A stretch of DNA of 64,000 nt from Cohnella baijiui (lineage in GTDB: Bacteria > Bacillota > Bacilli > Paenibacillales > Paenibacillaceae). Within the stretch, counting starts at the first letter, position 1, and each line of letters opens with the position of its first letter. The stretch is taken from NCBI RefSeq assembly GCF_020731285.1, contig NZ_JAJFOW010000035.1:1-64000 (forward strand), written 5' to 3'. The position numbers and the translations under genes are program-made. The notes under the pieces are model-generated. The model was not told where the DNA came from and did no database searches. It saw nothing but the letters and a program-made list of their open reading frames with translations. Shown piece after piece: positions 54,629 to 63,452 of the stretch.

Positions 54629-54663
54629 GGCAGCCGGCATGGAGCGTACTCCATCCGGCTGCC
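54629..54663 (-). repeat. Long hairpin between topA and trmFO
   Basis: GGCAGCCGG-ATGGAG pairs with CTCCAT-CCGGCTGCC, 15 bp with one bulged base and a 4-base loop. No T-tract follows on either strand (minus side TCCGCCCGAT). It lies 32 bases past the topA stop. It may protect RNA ends or be a terminator of an unusual type. Confidence 0.6.
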
Positions 54664-54695
54664 TGCATCCGCCCTGTTTGCGCCGAAGCGCGAGT

Positions 54696-56801
54696 TCAGT
54701 CCTCTTCGTCCGATGCCTCTTCGGGCTCGGCAGCTTCTTCGCTGTGATTGCACTTCGTACACTGCCAAGTGACGCCGGCGCGGCTCCGCTTCTCGACCAT
54801 CAGCCCGCCGCATTCCGGGCAGGGTTTGGCCACGGGTTTATCCCAGGAGACGAAGTCGCATTCCGGATACTGGTCGCAGCCGTAGAAGACGCGGCCCTTT
54901 TTGCTCCGGCGCTCGACGACGTGTCCTTTGCCGCACTTCGGACAGGTGACGCCCGTCGCTTTGACGATCGGCTTCGTGTTGCGGCACTCGGGGAAGCCGG
55001 AGCAGGCCAGGAACTTGCCGAAACGCCCCATCTTGTAAACCATCGGGCTGCCGCATTTGTCGCAGATCTCGTCGGACGGTTCGTCCTTGATCTCGATCTC
55101 CTTCATCTCTTCTTCGGCTACTTCGAGGCGCTTTTCGAACGATTTGTAGAACTCGCCGATGACGTCGACCCAGTTTTCCTTGCCTTCTTCGACCTCATCG
55201 AGGTCACCCTCCATATGGGCGGTGAATTCGGCGTTCAGGATTTCCGGGAAAAACTCCTCCATCAGCTGGATGATCAGCTCGCCGAGCTCCGTCGGGAAAA
55301 ACTTTTTCTCCTCGATGGCGACGTAGTTCCGCTTCTGGATCGTTTCCAGCGTCGGCGCGTACGTGCTCGGCCGGCCGATACCCAGTTCTTCGAGTGTCCG
55401 AACGAGGCGAGCTTCCGTGTAGCGAGGCGGCGGCTGCGTGAAATGCTGCTTCGGCTCGATCGCGTCCGTCTCGACGACGTCGCCTGTCTTCATCGCCGGC
55501 AGCAAGCGGTCTTCCTCCGTCGTGCCGTCGTCGTTGCCTTCGACGTACACCTTCATGAAGCCCGGGAATTTCAGCTTCGAGCCGTTCGCCCGGAAGCCGA
55601 CCGAACCGCTTTGCAGATCGATCGTCATCGTGTCGAGCACGGCGGACTCCATCTGGCTCGCCACGAAGCGCTCCCAGACGAGCTTGTAAAGGCGAAGCTG
55701 ATCTCGCGAAAGCGAGGCTTTGACCTCTTCGGGCGTCCGCAGGACGGATGTCGGGCGGATCGCCTCGTGCGCGTCCTGAGCGTTCGCGTTCTTCTTCAAA
55801 TAGACGCGCGGCGTTTCCGGATAATAGCTTTCGCCGTATTTCTCCAGGATGTAGGATTTCGCTTCCTCTTGGGCAACGGGCGAGATTCGGGTCGAGTCCG
55901 TACGCATGTACGTGATCAGACCGACCGTGCCTTCGGCGCCGAGGTCGACGCCTTCATAAAGCTGCTGGGCGATCTGCATCGTCTTGGAGGCGCGGAAGTT
56001 CAGCTTGCGGGCGGCTTCCTGCTGCAGGGAGCTGGTGATGAACGGCGGCGACGGATGGCGCTGGCGCTCCTTTTCCTTCACTTCGCCGACTTGAAACGGG
56101 CGGTCTCCGATCTGCCGGAGCACTTCGTCAACCTCCGCCTCGTTCGAAAGCTCCTTCTTCTCGCCGTTCAAGGCGTGGAACTTGGCCTCGAACGCCGATT
56201 TGCCGATTTTCAGGTGGGCGGTGATGCTCCAGTATTCCTCAGGCTGGAATGCTTTGATCTCGTTCTCGCGGTCGATGATGAGCTTGACGGCGACCGACTG
56301 CACGCGGCCGGCGCTAAGTCCCTTCTTGACCTTTTTCCAAAGGAGCGGACTGATCTTGTAGCCGACCAGGCGATCAAGCACCCGGCGAGCCTGCTGGGCG
56401 TTCACCAGGTCCATGTTGATCGGGCGCGGCGCCTTGAAGGCGTCCTTAACCGCTTGCTTCGTGATTTCGTTAAAAACGACGCGGCAAGCGTCTTTCTCGT
56501 TCAGTTCCAGATAGTGCGCCAGGTGCCAGGCAATCGCTTCGCCTTCGCGATCGGGGTCAGCCGCGAGATAGACTTTTTTCACCCGCTTGCTGGCGTCTTT
56601 CAATTCCTTCAAGACGTTGCCTTTGCCGCGTATCGTGATGTACTTCGGTTGAAAATCGTTTTGGACCTCTACGCCAATCTGGCTCTTCGGCAGATCGCGA
56701 ATGTGCCCCATGGACGCTTTGACGATATACTTGCTTCCCAAGTATTTGCCAATCGTCTTGGCCTTTGCCGGGGACTCTACGATGACGAGGGAATCCGCCA
56801 C
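54696..56801 (-). CDS. topA: DNA topoisomerase I (type IA)
   Basis: 701 residues. Relaxes negative supercoils. Toprim domain LVIVESPAKAKTIGKYLG at the N-terminus; catalytic Tyr298 in GLITYMRTDSTRIS. Three C-terminal zinc ribbons at about 575-690 (CDKCGSPMVYKMGRFGKFLA, CPKCGKGHV, CPECGGLMV with CTKC), then an acidic tail. Start GTG 56801 is preferred, seven bases after GGAGG; ATG 56807 lies too close to it. Confidence 0.97.
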   Translation of the reverse strand: MADSLVIVESPAKAKTIGKYLGSKYIVKASMGHIRDLPKSQIGVEVQNDFQPKYITIRGKGNVLKELKDASKRVKKVYLAADPDREGEAIAWHLAHYLELNEKDACRVVFNEITKQAVKDAFKAPRPINMDLVNAQQARRVLDRLVGYKISPLLWKKVKKGLSAGRVQSVAVKLIIDRENEIKAFQPEEYWSITAHLKIGKSAFEAKFHALNGEKKELSNEAEVDEVLRQIGDRPFQVGEVKEKERQRHPSPPFITSSLQQEAARKLNFRASKTMQIAQQLYEGVDLGAEGTVGLITYMRTDSTRISPVAQEEAKSYILEKYGESYYPETPRVYLKKNANAQDAHEAIRPTSVLRTPEEVKASLSRDQLRLYKLVWERFVASQMESAVLDTMTIDLQSGSVGFRANGSKLKFPGFMKVYVEGNDDGTTEEDRLLPAMKTGDVVETDAIEPKQHFTQPPPRYTEARLVRTLEELGIGRPSTYAPTLETIQKRNYVAIEEKKFFPTELGELIIQLMEEFFPEILNAEFTAHMEGDLDEVEEGKENWVDVIGEFYKSFEKRLEVAEEEMKEIEIKDEPSDEICDKCGSPMVYKMGRFGKFLACSGFPECRNTKPIVKATGVTCPKCGKGHVVERRSKKGRVFYGCDQYPECDFVSWDKPVAKPCPECGGLMVEKRSRAGVTWQCTKCNHSEEAAEPEEASDEED

Positions 56802-56867
56802 GTCCATACCTCCTCTCCTACGGTCGACGGGCCCTTGCCGCCGGCCGATCCGCGAGGGAGAGGCCGG

Positions 56868-57971
56868 TCAGAGGGCGTTATATACGGAACCGGGTTGCTG
56901 GTGAATTTTTCGCTTTATTTGTAAAGATAGCAGAACCGCGTGTAAAAGTCCAAACGTGAGCCCCGCTTCGATCGCCAACTCGTCGATCGAACGGGGGCCG
57001 TCGGTCAAGATTCGGTAGACGCGCGCTTCGTCAGGCGTCAGCTCCGGCGGCGCGATCTCCGCGCGGGGAGCGCCGAAAGGCGGCGCGGTTAAATAAGCCT
57101 GGTACTCGCCCAAAATGTCGCTCGCGTCGAGAACGGGCTTGGCGCTGTTTTCGCGAAGCCGATTAAGCGGCCCCCGGCTGCGTGGCGAATGGACGGGGCC
57201 CGGCACAACGAAGATGTCGCGATTGTACGAGGAGGCGAGATCGGCCGTGATGAGCGCTCCGCTGCGCTCGGCCGCCTCGACGACGACGACGCCCAGCGTC
57301 AGGCCTGCAATGATGCGATTGCGGAGCGGAAAGAGAGCTCGGCTAAGCGGCACGTCGGGGGGCGTCTCGGACAAGACGAGGCCGCCCTCAACGATCTGGC
57401 GGTACAGCGCGCGGTTCTCGGGCGGATACGGCGTATCGGCGGGCGAGCCGAGTACGGCGACGGTGCTGGCGTGCCCCTGGAGAGCGCCGAAATGGGCGGC
57501 GGCGTCGATCCCCTTGGCCATGCCGCTGACGACGGTCAGGCCGGCGCTGGCGCAGTCGGAGGCGAGTTCGGCGGCGACGCGGCGGCCGTAGGTGGTGGCG
57601 AGACGCGTGCCGACGATCGCCACCGCGGGCCGGTCCGCCAGCTCGAGGCGGCCGTAATAGTACAGCACCCAGGGGGCGTCCGCAATCTGCCGCAGACGGT
57701 CCGGATAAGCCGCGTCGAGCGCCGTAACGAACGACAGCCCCGTGCGCGCCCAGCGCCGGCGTCGCGCTTCCATGCGCGCTTCGCCGAGCTGTTCGACCGC
57801 CGCCTCCGCTTGCCTGGCTGTCAAGCCAAGGTCCCGCCAATCCCCTGCGCAGCGCTCGCGCGCGTCGCCTAATGCCGACCTGGCGAGCAGACGCTCGATC
57901 GTAAGCCTTCCAATTCCCGGCGTCTCGTGCAGGGCGACGAGCGTTTCGCGAATTTCTTCAATGGGTACCAT
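56868..57971 (-). CDS. dprA: DNA-processing protein DprA
   Basis: 367 residues. Loads RecA on incoming single-stranded DNA in natural transformation. N-terminal helix-hairpin-helix region (ETPGIGRLTIERLL); Rossmann core about 105-280 (VAIVGTRLATTYGRRVAAEL, VVSGMAKGIDAAAH, GALITADLA); C-terminal winged helix (DGPRSIDELAIEAGLTFGLL). Standard position between sucD and topA. comM nearby is the second competence-linked gene. Confidence 0.96.
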   Translation of the reverse strand: MVPIEEIRETLVALHETPGIGRLTIERLLARSALGDARERCAGDWRDLGLTARQAEAAVEQLGEARMEARRRRWARTGLSFVTALDAAYPDRLRQIADAPWVLYYYGRLELADRPAVAIVGTRLATTYGRRVAAELASDCASAGLTVVSGMAKGIDAAAHFGALQGHASTVAVLGSPADTPYPPENRALYRQIVEGGLVLSETPPDVPLSRALFPLRNRIIAGLTLGVVVVEAAERSGALITADLASSYNRDIFVVPGPVHSPRSRGPLNRLRENSAKPVLDASDILGEYQAYLTAPPFGAPRAEIAPPELTPDEARVYRILTDGPRSIDELAIEAGLTFGLLHAVLLSLQIKRKIHQQPGSVYNAL

Positions 57972-58032
57972 TAGCGCCGCTCTCCTCCTTCTCGATCTCT
58001 TTTCCCTTTCGCATCACCGCGCGAAAGCAAAC

Positions 58033-58080
58033 AAAAAGCAGCCTTCCGCGCCCCCTTGCGGGGAAACGTGGAAGGCTGCT
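58033..58080 (-). terminator. Terminator after sucD
   Basis: On the minus strand, GCAGCCTTCC pairs over 10 bp with GGAAGGCTGC around an inner CCCC/GGGG hairpin, followed by TTTTTGTTTGC. It begins about 53 bases after the sucD stop. Confidence 0.88.
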
Positions 58081-58132
58081 TGCCTATCCCGGATAGGACC
58101 CGGCAACGAGCCGGATCAGCAAACCGTTCGAA

Positions 58133-59059
58133 TTAGCTTTTGCATTTCTCGAGCAGGCCGCGCTCCTCGAGCACGCTCACGAGTGTCGCGCCCATGTCGG
58201 ACGGCGTCGGAGCGACGCGGATGCCGCATTCCTCGAGCTTGGCGATCTTCTCGGCTGCGGTGCCTTTGCCGCCGGAGATGATGGCACCGGCATGGCCCAT
58301 GCGCTTGCCGGGAGGCGCCGTCGCGCCGCCGATGAAGCCGACGACCGGCTTCGTCATGTTCGCCTTGATCCACTCGGCCGCTTCCTCTTCTGCGGTGCCG
58401 CCGATTTCCCCGATCATGATGACCGCGTACGTATCCGGGTCTTCATTGAACAGGTTCAGGATGTCGATGAACTCGGAGCCCTTGACCGGGTCGCCGCCGA
58501 TGCCGACCGCGGACGACTGGCCGATGCCGCGGGTCGTCAGCTGGTGGACCGCTTCGTACGTCAGCGTGCCCGAGCGGGAAACAACGCCGACGTGGCCTTT
58601 TTTGTGGATATAGCCCGGCATGATGCCGATCTTGATTTCGTCCGGCGTGATGACGCCCGGGCAGTTCGGCCCGATGAGGCGCGTCTTCTTGCCTTCCATG
58701 TAGCGCTTCACCTTGATCATGTCGATGACCGGAATGCCCTCGGTGATGCAGATGACGAGATCGAGCTCGGCATCCACCGCTTCCAGGATGGAGTCGGCCG
58801 CGAACGGCGGCGCGACGTAGATGACCGAAGCCGTCGCGCCCGTAGCCGCTACCGCTTCGCGAACCGTATTGAAGATCGGCAGGGTCACCTTGGTGCCGTT
58901 CTCCAAATCGAAGTCGATGGTTTGGCCGCCTTTGCCCGGCGTTACGCCGCCGACCATTTGCGTGCCGTATTCAAGGGCGCCTTTGGCATGGAACGAACCC
59001 GTCGCTCCCGTGATGCCTTGGGTGATCACCTTCGTGTTTTTATCGATCAAAATGCTCAT
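58133..59059 (-). CDS. sucD: Succinyl-CoA synthetase alpha subunit
   Basis: 308 residues. Binds CoA and carries the phospho-histidine. CoA fold at the N-terminus (VITQGITGATGSFHAKGALE); active His in RMGHAGAIISGG near residue 245. Converts succinyl-CoA to succinate with GTP/ATP synthesis in the TCA cycle. It lies 27 bases after sucC. Confidence 0.98.
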   Translation of the reverse strand: MSILIDKNTKVITQGITGATGSFHAKGALEYGTQMVGGVTPGKGGQTIDFDLENGTKVTLPIFNTVREAVAATGATASVIYVAPPFAADSILEAVDAELDLVICITEGIPVIDMIKVKRYMEGKKTRLIGPNCPGVITPDEIKIGIMPGYIHKKGHVGVVSRSGTLTYEAVHQLTTRGIGQSSAVGIGGDPVKGSEFIDILNLFNEDPDTYAVIMIGEIGGTAEEEAAEWIKANMTKPVVGFIGGATAPPGKRMGHAGAIISGGKGTAAEKIAKLEECGIRVAPTPSDMGATLVSVLEERGLLEKCKS

Positions 59060-59086
59060 GACTTCACGCTCCCCGGTTCTCCCTAG

Positions 59087-60247
<1,161 letters not shown>

Positions 60248-60607
60248 GGCCAAGCATCCTCCCGTTTAACACGCATCTGAGAACCATTGGGTACTGCAAT
60301 GAGTACCGAAACCTTACCTATTGTAACACTTTTTGTCCCGGGCTTCCTCTGTTTTTCATCAATTTATTAGATTCGTTTGGCAATGGTTTCATCTCATTGC
60401 GAGATGGGATTTGCGTGGAAACGTCCGGTTCGGCGAACGGTCCTCCGCTTGAATAGGGCGGGGAAAGCGGCCGCCTCCGGAGAATTGTCCGTACTTCGCG
60501 CGGGCCGGCTTCGGCCTGCTCCCAGGGGCGCTCCGCTTCTCTAAGCCTGCATATCTATGCTAAGGTTTATTCATGCAATTCCGAAAAATCGCGAAAGGAG
60601 ACGCGCC
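60248..60607. other. Intergenic region between sucC and the small plus-strand gene
   Basis: 360 bases without a gene. It holds the sucC leader (about 65 nt, with a GGTACT/AGTACC hairpin near 60288-60310) and the extended -10 sucC promoter. A GC-rich stretch at 60420-60540 shows nothing recognisable. No convincing plus-strand promoter for the 62-residue gene was found. Confidence 0.5.
60320..60328 (-). promoter_or_regulatory. Extended -10 promoter of sucCD
   Basis: Minus strand TGTTACAAT, with hexamer TACAAT at 60325-60320. There is no good -35 at 17 bases, so it would rely on the TG extension. It is placed about 73 bases before the sucC ATG. Confidence 0.5.
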
Positions 60608-60796
60608 GTGCTGTCCATTCTCTATCAACGATACAAGCTGATATTCTGGCCGCTGCTCGCCGCGGCTTTCGTTCTCGGAGCCTACTCCAAGCATCGGAGC
60701 GGACTCGACTGGCAGGCCGTCGTCAACCTTGTCGGCGCCAGCGTCAGCCTGGCGGTCTTCGTCATCGTTCTGATCCGGATCCTGCTGCGCAAGTAA
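60608..60796 (+). CDS. Small two-helix membrane protein, unknown
   Basis: 62 residues from GTG 60608, which has AAAGGAG seven bases upstream. Two membrane helices (about 8-24, KLIFWPLLAAAFVLGAY; and about 37-57, VVNLVGASVSLAVFVIVLIR) and a basic end (LLRK). It is alone on the plus strand and followed immediately by a two-way terminator. No family recognised; the good ribosome site and terminator support a real gene. Confidence 0.7.
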   Translation: MLSILYQRYKLIFWPLLAAAFVLGAYSKHRSGLDWQAVVNLVGASVSLAVFVIVLIRILLRK

Positions 60797-60835
60797 AAAC
60801 GGCTTTGCCGTCTTCCTAGACGGCGACACGTTTTT
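60795..60835. terminator. Bidirectional terminator
   Basis: Central hairpin GCCGTCT-TCCT-AGACGGC (60807-60824). The flanks are AAAAACG on the left and CGTTTTT on the right, so a T-run follows the stem on either strand. It ends the small plus-strand gene and backs up comM termination. Confidence 0.7.
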
Positions 60836-60841
60836 ATCGTC

Positions 60842-60890
60842 GGTCATACAGAAATGGAAAGACGTGAAAACTTTTAAATTCTGTATGACC
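60842..60890. repeat. Perfect 12-bp inverted repeat with 25-base spacer
   Basis: GGTCATACAGAA (60842-60853) and TTCTGTATGACC (60879-60890) are exact inverted copies. The AT-rich spacer contains GAAAACTTTTAA. It lies between the two terminators of convergent genes. There is no T-run on the 3' side of the stem on either strand, so it is not a standard terminator. Confidence 0.8.
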
Positions 60891-60918
60891 AAAAAAAGCG
60901 GCTAAGTCGTCTCCGCTT
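60891..60918 (-). terminator. Terminator after comM
   Basis: Minus strand 6-bp stem AAGCGG/CCGCTT with an 11-base loop and a tail of seven T residues, 32 bases past the comM stop. Short stem, good tail. Confidence 0.6.
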
Positions 60919-60949
60919 GCCGCGAATGTCGGCAGAGAGCGGGACTCCG

Positions 60950-62503
60950 TCAATTCGCGAGAGCGGTCTTGTCCAAACAGCGATACTGAATCGCCTCGGC
61001 GACGTGCTCGGCCTCGATCCGTTCCCGATCGGCCAAATCCGCGATCGTGCGGGACAGCTTCAGGATCCGGTCGTGCGCCCGAAAGCTTAAACCCAATTGC
61101 GCATAGACGCCGGAGAGAAGCGCCTCGGCTTCGGGGGCCAGTGCGGCATGCGCGGCCAGCAGTCGGCCGGACAGCTCACTGTTCCAGCGAATGCCTGCCC
61201 TTCGGTAGCGCTCCCGCTGGCGCGCGTAGGCGACGGCCAGTCGTTCCCGGGCCTCGGCGGACGTCATGCCGCCCGGCTCCCGCAAACGCGCCGTCTGCCT
61301 CGGGACTTCCACCTGGAGGTCGATCCGGTCGGTCAACGGCCCGGACATTCGCGAGCGGTATCGGGCGACGGCGGCCGCCGAACAAAGGCAAGGACGCTCG
61401 TTCGTCTCGGATCCCCAGTAGCCGCAAGGGCACGGATTCATCGACGCGGCGAGCACGAACGAAGCGGGAAAACGGGTCACGCCCCGCGCGCGCCCGATCG
61501 TCACGTGCCGGTCCTCGAGCGGCTGCCTCAGCGACTCCAGCGCGGTCCGGGAGAACTCCGGCAGCTCGTCCAGGAAGAGAACGCCATGGTGCGCAAGCGT
61601 TACCTCCCCCGGCTTCGGCACCGATCCTCCGCCGATCAGTCCCGCCCCCGAAATCGTATGATGCGGCGCGCGAAACGGCCGCCTCCGGAGAAGTCCGGAC
61701 CGCGGACCGTTCAGCTTGCCGCTGACGCTGTAGATCTTCGTCACTTCCAGCGCCTCCTCGTCTCCCAGCTGCGGCAGCAGCGAGGGGAGCCGGCGGCAGA
61801 GCATCGTCTTGCCCGTGCCGGGCGGTCCCACAAACAGTAGGTTGTGCATGCCCGCGGCCGCGATGAGGAGCGCGCGCTTGCCTTGGGACTGCCCAACGAC
61901 GTCGGCGAGATCGAGCTGTCCAGCCGCCTCCTCGTCGATCGAATCTATGCCCGACCCTGCCGACGCCTGCGCCTCGCCTTCCGCTTCGACGCCCGCTCCT
62001 CCTTCCCGCACCCAGCGGGACAGCGAAGAAAGACCGACGACCTCGACGCCGCCCAACAGACGCGCTTCCGATACGCTCGCCTGGGGCACGTAGACCCGGC
62101 TAAGCCCGGCCGCCCGCGCCCGCTCGACCATCGCAAGGACGCCCGGCACCGCCTTGACTTCGCCGCTCAGCGACAGCTCCCCGATCAATAGCGCGTCCCG
62201 AACCGCATCTGCGGCCAACTGGCCGCTGGCGCACAGAATGCCGGCCGCGATCGCGAGATCGAAGGCGCTCCCTTCCTTGCGGAGGTCCGCGGGTGCGAGG
62301 TTCACGGTGATGCGGTCGAGCGGGAACTTCATCCCGCCGTTCTGGATGGCCGACCGGACCCGGTCGACCGACTCCCGGACCGCCGGGTCGGGCAAGCCTA
62401 CGACATGAACCTGGGGCAGACCCGAGGAAATGTGAACCTCCACCTCGATGAGCCGTCCCTCCACGCCGGCGACGCTGGCGCTCAGCATTCTCGCGTACAT
62501 CAC
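60950..62503 (-). CDS. comM: ComM/YifB family Mg-chelatase-like AAA+ ATPase
   Basis: 517 residues. ComM in other bacteria is a hexameric helicase that promotes branch migration during transformation. N-terminal Lon-like fold (VEVHISSGLPQVHVVGLPDP, ITVNLAPADLRKEGSAFDLA); Walker A VGPPGTGKTMLCRRLPSLLP near residue 225; Walker B GVLFLDELPEFSR; C-terminal Mg-chelatase domain with a Cys cluster (NPCPCGYWGS, RPCLC). Start GTG 62503 or ATG 62500, after GGAGAGGG. Position beside sucC differs from B. subtilis. Confidence 0.94.
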   Translation of the reverse strand: MMYARMLSASVAGVEGRLIEVEVHISSGLPQVHVVGLPDPAVRESVDRVRSAIQNGGMKFPLDRITVNLAPADLRKEGSAFDLAIAAGILCASGQLAADAVRDALLIGELSLSGEVKAVPGVLAMVERARAAGLSRVYVPQASVSEARLLGGVEVVGLSSLSRWVREGGAGVEAEGEAQASAGSGIDSIDEEAAGQLDLADVVGQSQGKRALLIAAAGMHNLLFVGPPGTGKTMLCRRLPSLLPQLGDEEALEVTKIYSVSGKLNGPRSGLLRRRPFRAPHHTISGAGLIGGGSVPKPGEVTLAHHGVLFLDELPEFSRTALESLRQPLEDRHVTIGRARGVTRFPASFVLAASMNPCPCGYWGSETNERPCLCSAAAVARYRSRMSGPLTDRIDLQVEVPRQTARLREPGGMTSAEARERLAVAYARQRERYRRAGIRWNSELSGRLLAAHAALAPEAEALLSGVYAQLGLSFRAHDRILKLSRTIADLADRERIEAEHVAEAIQYRCLDKTALAN

Positions 62504-62674
62504 AAAAAAACACCCTCTCCGAAACGTCTTCTCGTTCCCGGAGCAAGGTGCTTCCTTACCGTCCGAAATATTGATTTACTCACAGTCTACTTGCCTGCGA
62601 TGCGCTTGTCAACGGCGGAAATTCGGTCTCGCAAACGAATCCCGCCAGCTCCCCTTGGCCGCCTGTCCGCCCGT

Positions 62675-63115
62675 TCAAAACGCGCCCGGCAAATGCCGGA
62701 GCTCCGCCAGCTCGCCGGTAGCGGAGAACGTGACGGCGACGACGTCGAAGCGAACCGCGCGGTCCCGCTCTCGCAGCCGTTGGAGGTATGCTTGCGCGGT
62801 GGCGCGCACTTGAGCGCACTTGCGCGGGGTCACGGCCTCGACCGCCGTGCCGAAGCGTCCGCTCGCGCGCCGGGAGCGCACCTCGACGAAGACGAGCGTA
62901 TCGCCGTCGAGCGCCACCAGATCGAGCTCGCCGATTCTGCAGCGCCAATTGCGCGAAATAATCCGGTAGCCGAGGCCGGACAAATGGCCGGCCGCCGCCG
63001 ATTCGGCGGCGATGCCGCGCGCCCGTCTTCCGTCGCCGGCGCTTTTCTCCCCGAAGCCCACGGTTCCCCGCTCCTTTCTGTCTTCAACGGCCCTTTCGCA
63101 CGGTTCAACGTTCAT
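62675..63115 (-). CDS. UPF0102/YraN family endonuclease-like protein
   Basis: 146 residues. The UPF0102 core is clear: ESAAAGHLSGLGYRIISRNW, then GELDLVALDGDTLVFVEVRS, with the Asp and Glu-x-Arg of a Holliday-junction-resolvase/restriction-like metal site. The first 35 residues are unusually polar and may include a later true start. Molecular function in bacteria is not settled. It lies 4 bases after the FlhB-tail gene. Confidence 0.88.
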   Translation of the reverse strand: MNVEPCERAVEDRKERGTVGFGEKSAGDGRRARGIAAESAAAGHLSGLGYRIISRNWRCRIGELDLVALDGDTLVFVEVRSRRASGRFGTAVEAVTPRKCAQVRATAQAYLQRLRERDRAVRFDVVAVTFSATGELAELRHLPGAF

Positions 63116-63119
63116 GCCG

Positions 63120-63452
63120 CTAGAGCCAGCCGTCGTCCGGTCCCTTCAAGCCCGCCCGCCGGTCGGACCGGTAAACGAAGCTCAGCACCTCGGCCACCAG
63201 CCTGTAAAGTTCTGGAGGTATTTCCTGCTGCAGCTCGAGCTTGGACAGCACCTCGACGAGCGAGGCGTCCTCCTGGACGGGGACGCCGTTGTCCTGTGCC
63301 CGGCGCAAAATTTCGTCGGCGATGACGCCCTGGCCTTTGGCCACGACGATCGGAGCCGTGCCTTGCTCGGCGTCGTACTTCAGCGCGACCGCTCGGCGCG
63401 GCAGCGTCCGCGGCGGCTGGTCGCCGCCGGGCGATTGCGAAGAGGCGCTCAT
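63120..63452 (-). CDS. FlhB-tail/EscU-family protein lacking NPTH (YlqH-like)
   Basis: 110 residues, soluble. Residues about 18-102 match the cytosolic domain of FlhB after its cleavage site: AVALKYDAEQGTAPIVVAKG, EILRRAQDNGVPVQEDASLV, LYRLVAEVLSFVYRSDRR. Compare AVALQYD and FQAVAEVLAYVYR in FlhB of this window. The NPTH cleavage motif is replaced by LPRR, and there are no membrane helices. Syntenic with B. subtilis ylqH. It overlaps the upstream FliK-like gene by 4 bases. Function unknown; it may act in export-substrate switching. Confidence 0.9.
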   Translation of the reverse strand: MSASSQSPGGDQPPRTLPRRAVALKYDAEQGTAPIVVAKGQGVIADEILRRAQDNGVPVQEDASLVEVLSKLELQQEIPPELYRLVAEVLSFVYRSDRRAGLKGPDDGWL

